Below are positions 57,431-64,000 of a stretch of DNA of 64,000 bases, in pieces. The notes beneath the pieces were generated by a model. It was not told the DNA's origin and searched no databases. It was given only the letters and a program-made list of their open reading frames with translations. Position 1 is the first letter of the stretch, and each line of letters starts with the position of its first letter. Made by a program: the position numbers and the translations under genes. Source of the DNA: Dendrolimus kikuchii (Eukaryota; Arthropoda; Insecta; Lepidoptera; Lasiocampidae); NCBI GenBank assembly GCA_019925095.2, contig JAHHIN020000030.1:8392501-8456500 (forward strand), read 5' to 3'.

Positions 57431-57597
57431 ATATGAATTGACAGCTATCTGACATCTATCATATCAAGGAAAGAGATGTCATGCTGGTGAGTGAAAGAGA
57501 AAGGTATAAAACCAAGGACAAATGGGTAAGTCTTAGACCATAGATAGTGTAAAGAGGCAAATATTTACTATGCTTTCTTCTAGCAACACTGTGTGTC
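57431..57597 (-). repeat. Right 167-bp inverted repeat
   Basis: Reverse complement of 52548-52714. Confidence 0.93.
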
Positions 57598-57857
57598 TCT
57601 TAGGCTTTAATATTAAATACTAGCTCACCCGGCAAACTTCGTACCGCCTCAAAATCAATAAATAAAAAAACTGAATGATAGTCGCAGAATGTTTCAACCT
57701 TAGATCATATAAACGTCTAGATCACGCATCAATTGCACAAAAACGGCCCAAAACAAGTGCACCAAAATTGGTGCACTGGCTTCAGTGGCTTCCCACGCCT
57801 GTTAGTGTCGTTTCGATTACTTTACTGGTTAGAGCTCTCGCAAAAAAAATCATTATG
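57598..57857. other. Repeat-derived sequence
   Basis: ACTAGCTCACCCGGCAAACT near 57620 resembles the LINE-tail motif at 12857. Nothing else recognised. Confidence 0.4.
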
Positions 57858-57940
57858 CCGGCCTGCGCTATTCAAATGTGTCGGAACTATTTTAAAACGG
57901 GAAGGGATAAAGATAAGATGTCATTTAATCGGAAAACTTA
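57858..57940 (+). pseudogene. THAP-like N-terminal fragment
   Basis: MPACAIQMCRNYFKTGRDKD followed by KMSFNRK. This fits the first segment of a THAP domain: Met-Pro, a Cys-x4-Cys pair, then a basic stretch and S-F-H/N-R. No splice donor or following FP...W...C..H segment was found, and the frame stops at once. It is a low-confidence remnant. Confidence 0.3.
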
Positions 57941-60712
57941 ACACTTTTCTCACAATTTCTTTGTAAAAACGTGAAATTTAATTTCGACATTTTCAAGGTT
58001 ATCGAATTGATTGATGTTGTCAGGTGACAAGTGTGATTTATTTTCCAAAATTTGGGGACTTTTGTTACGATTTTTTTTATTTATGAAATATGAATAATTG
58101 AAAAAATCTATAGAAAACAGACATGTAATGTTTGTGTATCCGGTTTTCTTAAACTAGTTTATATTACGTTTTAGACTTCCTACGGATCCAATTGTAGCAT
58201 ATTGTTGGACAAAGAGATGGATTTTGGAAGAAAATATTTTGTATCATTTTCGGAATTATTTTTGCACTATGTTTTTTATATTTTCTTATCAACGGCACAC
58301 TTGTATTGAAATAAAGTACCTGAAATAATTATATATGATTGTGCCCGATAAGATGTAAGTTCTGTCAAGGATAATTAGAAAATTTAAGAATACTTAACCA
58401 CCATATAAAATTATTTCTAATCTAACCTTAGCGCTTTGGACAATATAAACTTTTTAATGTAACCTTATGACGTTTGACATAGAATTGACAGAATGCGTGT
58501 TGCAAATATCGTCAAAGAGGATGTAAAAAAAACTGAATATCGTTTAAAGCAGATGCTTCGATCGGAGTTATCTGTACTAATATTATAAAGAGGTAAAGTT
58601 TGTAAGTTTGTGACGTTGTAGGGGATAATCTCGGGATCAACTAAACCGATTTTAAAAATTCTCTTACTGTTGGAAAGCTACGTTAACAGGGAGTGTCATA
58701 GGCTGTATAAAATGACGCTTTATACTACGGGAACCGAACAGACCGCGGGTGAATCCGCTCCGGGCCGCTAGTAATATTATAGATAACTCTTTATTGTCAT
58801 AATTTAGATATTAAATTTTGTCTATATTCTGTTAGCTGCATCTCCATTAAGTCCTAATAAAGAAATAATTTAATATATTAATATGATAAAAAACAAATTT
58901 TAGTTCATAAAATAATCAAACTAAACTAGTTTCAATAAAAACTTTTGGATATGAATATTTTTATTTTTATAATAGCCCTTTTCAAGTGGTTTAGTTGCTC
59001 TTAAGTCCCTGCATTAAACTATCCCGTGTACCTACCCCGTAGTTCCTACTACTGATATAAACTTTGGATTACACATAAAGCCTACTACCCAATATAAACC
59101 TATCGAATCGTTCCAAGTCTACTATTACAAATAATTTCACTGACTTTTAGCGCAGGATAATCTTTGGGTTATAAATAGTCATCTAATAACCTTCGTGAAC
59201 ATGATGTGTAACACAAAAATAATTTGCCATTATGAATAGTTTTTTTAGAATTATTACATTAGTATTTGTAATTAACAGACTTATAAATATGTACTAATAA
59301 TCTGTACAAGCATTTTATTGCGAATTAAAATTACGACATGTGCTAAAATGTGTTATGAATTCATTTGTGCATGTATTTTTTTATGGTTCGTTCCAAGACA
59401 CACAACTTTTGTTGCTAATACTTTATTTTAAAAAAAACTAAAACCTCTGAGTAATATTAAATTATATCACATAAAGCGATTAAATCATAACGACCATTTA
59501 AACTTTTCACTTACATTAAAAATATTTAATTATAAAAAATGGGGTAATATTTTCTTCCTGATATCCCGAAAACGCAGAGTGAATTTAGCAACGCTTCGCG
59601 TTTTTAATGCCGTTTTTGCCGGTGTTGTTTGTTAGCAATGCTCTCTCTAGACATGTTATAACTCAATGGTTTCAACTTTAGTAAAAAATGTGGTCAAAAC
59701 TTAACCGGAACGAACATCAAACGTTTGACATTCCAAACTATTTTTTTTTAAATTTCACCTTTAAATTTCATTTGATTTCTGAACGACTTTTAAATTTAAT
59801 TGATTTCTAAACGACGGGACGAACATCAATACTTTGACAGGTAGGAATAGTTTCTAGGGGAAAGCGAAATTGTTGTTTTTACTATATTCCAAGCATTTTT
59901 TCATATCTGCTCACCTTTGAAACCTTCCCTTGACTTCCACAAACAGTTCAAAACCAAAATTAGCCAAATCAGTCCAGCCGTGCTCGAGTTAGTGTTAGCG
60001 AGACTAGCGAACAGCAATTGATATCTTTATATATATAATTCTTCTGTACGTGTGTTGACAATGAACTCCTCCTAAACAGCTAGACCGATTTGGATAAATT
60101 TTTTGTGTGTGTTCAAGTAGATTCGAGGATGGTTTAGATTTATACACACGTGTGTACATAAAGATGGTATAAAAAGAATGAAGAAGCAAGAGTTGGCTCG
60201 ATGAGAGCCTACAATAACATTTGTTACCTACATAATTGCAATTAATAATTATGTCATAGGTTAATTAATTACTGTACTTTCATTAATTTTATACAAGCAG
60301 ATGATATTTTCGACAAATATAGCACCCTTATGTAACCGCCATAGCTGGCCCACCGTCTGTCTGTTTACGTCAAAGTAATTTTTCGCGAAAACTACTTAGG
60401 GAAAGTACCCATACTACGTGATCCGTTCAGGGGGGTTTGGGGAGGTCTTAAAAATAGTGGTATTACCTTTACTATCTAGTCTTTGCCCCCGATTTCATAA
60501 AGATTTCTAATAAATACAGTGTCTTGTGATTTGAGAAAATAGCGCTAAAGTGGTTTGGAACTTAAGGAATCCCGAGAAATTTCAAAAAGTTCCGGGATAG
60601 TCTGCTATGAAAAATGTCATATTGTAGTTTCAATCATGGCAGAATAAGAATTATGCTCTGTCCGAAACTTTCCGGGTACTGACGCAATACATACATGCAT
60701 ACATACATAACT
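57941..60712. other. Intergenic or intronic, repeat tails only
   Basis: About 58580-58775 has a LINE-tail look (GTACTAATATTATAAAGAGG, GATCAACTAAACCGATTTT, GAATCCGCTCCGGGCCGCTAGT). 60000-60180 and 60300-60690 contain similar repeat-type stretches. No gene supported. Confidence 0.4.
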
Positions 60713-60904
60713 TCACGCCAGTTCCCTTGCGGGGTAGGCACGAACAACAGAGCGCCATTCAGGCTTATTCTTACACACCTCACTTGCTTCTTTAACATTC
60801 ATAACTCTTGTCATGCACGCTCGTCTGTTCTTAAGGCTCCTGACAAACTGACGGAATGGAGTGTTTAAATAAAGACCCTTTAAAAAAGTGATAAGCCCGA
60901 GCAA
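60713..60904 (-). pseudogene. LINE C-terminal remnant, second copy
   Basis: RSLKNRRACMTRVMNVKEAS, then NKPEWRSVVRAYPA before the stop, next to a CATACATACATA tail. Same family as 29022-29258. Confidence 0.5.
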
Positions 60905-61253
60905 TCTCGTCCGCTCGGAGAGAGGATTATAAAAAAGGTTTTTAAATACAAGCTTTTGAGATCCTGGATATCATGTAGCAGCAGAGTGCTAGCCAAGAGG
61001 AGTAAAACCAGCCCAAACACGACGGGTCTATCTCGTTTAGTAGAGGAGTTCCTGTAGCCACCTTCCGACTCCATCATCAGATCAGCTCCATGGTACCATA
61101 TTATTACATTGTCACGCGATATACATATGCGTCCACAATGTCAGCTCAATCGGAAACCGGGAACTTGGTCAAATTTAACTTGCAAGATTCCACCCGAACT
61201 TACATAGATACATCCATTGCAAGTTAAATAACAGCTTGTAAGAAAGAGCGTAA

Positions 61254-61857
61254 TCTTTTTTTTTTTTATTGCAGGAGCTCAGCAGACAGACAGACGGCCC
61301 ACTTGATGGAAAGCGGTTACCATCGCCTATGGACATTTGCAACACCAAAGGTGCTATAAATGCGCTGCTGCTCTCTTAAGGGAGACTGGAACTTGGTCAC
61401 TGATGTCGGAACACAACTTAAGGTTCGGCTGGGCGTAACTATGTTCTAAATCTCAGCCTTTCCAACACATTCAAAGCGCAGGGTCGTCAGGGAGGAGGGG
61501 GTTTTTAGTGGGTATTGGGGTTGCTCGCCCGTGCAGCAACGCTCGGAGTCTTCCACACTATTCTGTGACGTCGATCGCGGACGGAGCGCTGCCAAGAGCA
61601 TACTATTGCTGCAGTGTTATCGCCCCCGACCGACGCGTGTCGTTCCCCTAGCAACGACCCAGTTTGTGCGTAAATCGGTTAAGCATTTTCCCTCGCCTCA
61701 AAACCAAAAAAAAAAAAAAAAAAAACAACTTAAGGTTGTTATGGCGACATACTTTAGACCAGGGGTGGTAGCCATCCAGTCGAGCAAATGCCCTACCACC
61801 TGGCTGTGGGTTGTTTTGTCGCCTCTTACGACAGGCCGCCCGGCCGCAGGAAAATTG
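61254..61857 (+). repeat. Interspersed repeat R, copy 2, split by R1 copy C
   Basis: Same sequence as 52018-52315 with an R1-clade 3' fragment inserted at 61426-61724. Confidence 0.88.
61426..61724 (+). mobile_element. R1-clade LINE, copy C (3' end only)
   Basis: About 299 bp matching the 3' UTR of copies A and B, from CGGCTGGGCGTAACTATG to the A-tail. Flanked by the 13-bp duplication ACAACTTAAGGTT (61413-61425 and 61725-61737). An open frame through it reads the 3' UTR and is not a gene. Confidence 0.95.
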
Positions 61858-62336
61858 TATTCTTTCTCCGTTCCTGCACGGATTAATCTTTCGGTCGCTC
61901 AGTCACAGGGGCGGGTCATTAGGTTTTCGTCACGTAGTCAATATACTCTAGAGAAACTCGCAGTTTTTCCAGCTATATTCAAAAATGAAACGCAGCTCTT
62001 AGCGCTTAAACAACTAGGTAATAAACAAAATATTTTTTTTTTAACTTTCTGTTTGCAAAAAATGATTTTAAACCATATTTATGAATTACTACGTGAAAAC
62101 TAGAGCATGGGGAAGGAGCGTAGTGTCGTATAATTTAAAAAAAATGGGTCACGTAGTAAATAGTAGTGTGTGGTATGTAGTATGTAGTAGTGTAGTAAGC
62201 GTGCATGGATGAAATTTTACAAGAAAGTACAGCCTATTTAGCGCTGGGATCTTATGTAGTGAAATTGCGAAAAAGTAAAGAATGGGGGTGGCCCTATAAA
62301 AGTTTTTCTTTTTAATGGGGAAATCATTTTATTCAC
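61858..62336. other. Intergenic, nothing recognised
   Basis: Short stretches of repeats of GTAGTA (62155-62200) and AT-rich DNA. No gene seen. Confidence 0.4.
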
Positions 62337-62423
62337 AAAACAATTATAAAATTACATATAATCGAATACAATAAAAGAAAACTTAACTTATTTGTATTGT
62401 ATTCTACCCATAGTCCCACAAGA

Positions 62424-62696
62424 TTATAAGTAGAATACTGAGCCTAGACCACCGTCTTTTATGGGTAAGGTGCCCAGAAGGCTGGCTACGTTTCCTCGCT
62501 GGATCGCCAAACTGATCCGTCGCCCGAGGTAAGCACCAGCCTTCTGATCACCTGAAGAGTCAATGAGTCGTTTTGATAAATTTTGGTAGAGGCCCATAAC
62601 CCCGAAACCTGAAAGTCTCAGCGTTTCAACAGCAAACGGCACAAATATATAAATAAATACGTAAGTAACTGGGGTTCGTGGATAGTTCAAATTCAC
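62424..62696 (-). pseudogene. Retrotransposon protein C-terminal fragment
   Basis: It reads FVPFAVETLRLSGF, SKRLIDSSGDQKAGAYLGR and RISLAIQRGNVASLLGT before the stop. The VETLG...GD-RAG-YL-QRISLAIQRGNAAS-LGT pattern is, from memory, common at the C-terminus of reverse-transcriptase-like mobile proteins in invertebrates. Only this tail is present. Confidence 0.5.
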
Positions 62697-62852
62697 AACT
62701 GGACCCGGTAGATGGTGTTGGAATCTCCAACAAACAGTTTTTATTTATTTGGTGTGGCATAGTAGTTACTGGCCACCAAATATACTAAATGTTTGAATGT
62801 AGAACATAAATGTTCATTTGTTTTTTATCTGTATATTTATTATTATTAAAAT

Positions 62853-63122
62853 GAATTTTTGGCGGGAACTGAAAGGGGACGTTGTGCTGTGCAGTTTTAT
62901 TTTCTAAAAATGTGTAAAATTACTGTAAAATGAACAATAGTTGTAGGATATTGATAGTTTTTGAGTAGTAATTACGCGTTTTTGTGAGAAATGTGAACTG
63001 TATAGTCAAATGTGGCCTTTCGAGTTTTCACAAGAATTCTGTTGAATGGTGTGGATTGTAGCCTATAATACAACTGCGCCTGGTTTAAAGGCCTAGTTGC
63101 CAAGCCTTAAACATATTTTTTT
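62853..63122 (+). repeat. Short non-autonomous repeat, copy 2
   Basis: About 95% similar by eye to 6674-6943 (TTTTTGGCGGGAACTGAAAG...CTAGTTGCCAAGCC). Flanked by TTATTAAAAT (62843-62852 and 63123-63132). Confidence 0.75.
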
Positions 63123-63361
63123 TTATTAAAATCGTCATTGTATTACGAACGTGTAGTTTTCTTTAATAATTAAAATATTTACAGTCCACAACGAATTAAC
63201 ATTTAAAGAAGTGTTCAACAGATGGCGTTACAATCGCGTTCTATTTATTATTTTTTCAAAACAGGACAATATTTGGCAGGCCAACTAGTTTAGCATATAA
63301 ATAAAAATGCTTTAAAAATTTCACGAATAAAATTTAATTTCAAAATCTTAAACAAACTTAC

Positions 63362-63550
63362 TTTTTCTTATGTTTCTGCATCTTTCCAGAGATCTCTTCG
63401 CTCAGTTCTTCCTTCTTTGTGAATACTTCTCTCAGTTGTTTCTTCTCTCTATTTCTGCTTTTACTCTTCTTCTTCGGTGTATCCTTCTCTAAAGATACGC
63501 TCGACGTGTTCTCTTCTTCCACTAGAGTTTTCGTCTTGGGTCCTTTTGAC
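63362..63550 (-). CDS. Astacin-family metalloprotease, exon a (upstream, charged)
   Basis: 189 bp between the acceptor TATTTAG and the donor GTAAGT. It is open in the frame that starts one base in: 1 + 62 codons + 2 bases (AA). Those AA plus the first G of exon b make Lys. It is strongly Lys/Glu/Ser-rich (TLVEEENTSSVSLEKD, TPKKKSKSRNREKK, FTKKEELSEEISGKMQKHKK), with KKEELS recurring in exon b. It would precede the astacin domain. No signal peptide is seen, so at least one more exon lies to the right, outside the window. The link to exon b rests on phase, orientation and composition. Confidence 0.6.
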
Positions 63551-63636
63551 CTAAATACGAATCAGGATATTAGGAGCACAGACTATATAACAGTATCGAC
63601 GGAGCCTATGTCAACATAAGTATCAAATGAAGTGTA

Positions 63637-63935
63637 GCATTTTTTTATCGCATGGATTCAGCTGACAAGCAGAAGGCCTACCTGATGGAAAGATGGTTAC
63701 CGTCGCTTATGGACCTTTATAACACCAAAGGTACTGCCAATGTGCTGCTGCTCTCTTAAGGGAGACTGGAACCTAGCCACTAATCCCGGAATACAACTCA
63801 AGGTTGTTATGGCGACATACTCTAGACCAGGGGTGGTAGCCATCCAGTCGGGCAAATGTCCTACCACCTGGCTGTGGGTTGTTTTGTCGCTTCTTACGAC
63901 AGGCCACCCCAACGCAGGAAATTGTATTCTTTTTC
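63637..63935 (+). repeat. Interspersed repeat R, copy 3
   Basis: Same order of blocks as 52018-52315 (GATGGAAAGATGGTTACCGT, CTGCTGCTCTCTTAAGGG, GTTGTTATGGCGACATACTC, CCACCTGGCTGTGGGTTG), more diverged at its 5' end. Confidence 0.85.
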
Positions 63936-64000
63936 TGTTCCTGCGCGGATAAGATGTACGTGTGCGTAAACTTTGCAATACACGCGTATTCCTTTAGTAG

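Larger units (their letters stand above)
52548..57597. mobile_element. 5.05-kb unit bounded by identical 167-bp inverted repeats
   Basis: The left arm 52548-52714 (GACACACAGTGTTGCTAGAA...) and the right arm 57431-57597 (...TTCTAGCAACACTGTGTGTC) appear to be exact reverse complements over 167 bp. The 4.7-kb interior is AT-rich with no recognisable transposase. Open frames are short. No convincing target-site duplication was found. It may be a non-autonomous long-TIR DNA element or the product of a local inversion event. Confidence 0.75.

Noticed and set aside
52548..57597. Polinton/Maverick-type element
   Set aside because: The inverted ends would fit, but no polymerase, integrase or capsid-like frame is present and the unit is too short.
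61531..62103. 190-codon open frame starting in the R1 3' UTR
   Set aside because: It runs through the LINE 3' UTR, its A-tail and repeat R. The same start occurs in the 3' UTRs of copies A and B and diverges at the tail.

Overview
This window is eukaryotic, most likely from an insect and probably a moth or butterfly. The grounds are GT-AG introns, an arthropod-type initiator at a heat-shock promoter, tRNA-derived SINEs, and a dense mixture of R1-clade LINEs, BEL/Pao and Ty3/gypsy elements and a Penelope-like element. The order-level assignment is inference. There is no operon structure, no CRISPR and no rRNA or functional tRNA gene that I can see.

Layout: about 0.3-6.7 kb is an R1-clade LINE (copy A) with a frameshifted ORF1 and an internally deleted ORF2. 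6.7-14 kb holds small repeats, an inverted-repeat element, a five-unit array of 304-bp repeats that each look like a terminal exon, an RTE-type LINE fragment, a foldback element and a solo LTR. 14.1-16.4 kb is a GGTAG minisatellite split by a second type of R1-clade LINE. 17.25-18.45 kb is a truncated Penelope-like element. 19.7-28.1 kb is a minus-strand, intronless, divergent hsp70 gene cut in two by R1-clade copy B. The insertion has a 10-bp target-site duplication, and removing it in thought leaves one uninterrupted frame of 632 codons plus stop. 28.13-28.30 kb is the hsp70 promoter, with TATA box, initiators and heat-shock elements. 29.7-31.0 kb is a four-exon THAP-domain gene relic.

31.2-34.3 kb is SINE- and LINE-derived sequence. 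34.8-39.2 kb is a Ty3/gypsy element without recognisable LTRs. 40.3-50.95 kb is a PHD-ORF1 LINE interrupted by a BEL/Pao element with two near-identical LTRs. 51.0-51.13 kb carries two perfect hairpins. 52.55-57.60 kb is a 5-kb unit bounded by 167-bp inverted repeats that look identical. 57.6-64 kb is interspersed repeats, including a third R1 copy.

The best-supported host gene other than hsp70 runs through this repeat landscape on the minus strand. Three exons (63362-63550, 34337-34494, 31998-32167) join with exact reading-phase matches and encode the start of an astacin-family zinc metalloprotease. The 28.9-kb intron between the first two contains the gypsy, LINE and BEL elements. The catalytic HExxH exon was not found. 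If the gene continues leftward, the THAP relic and hsp70 lie inside its next intron.
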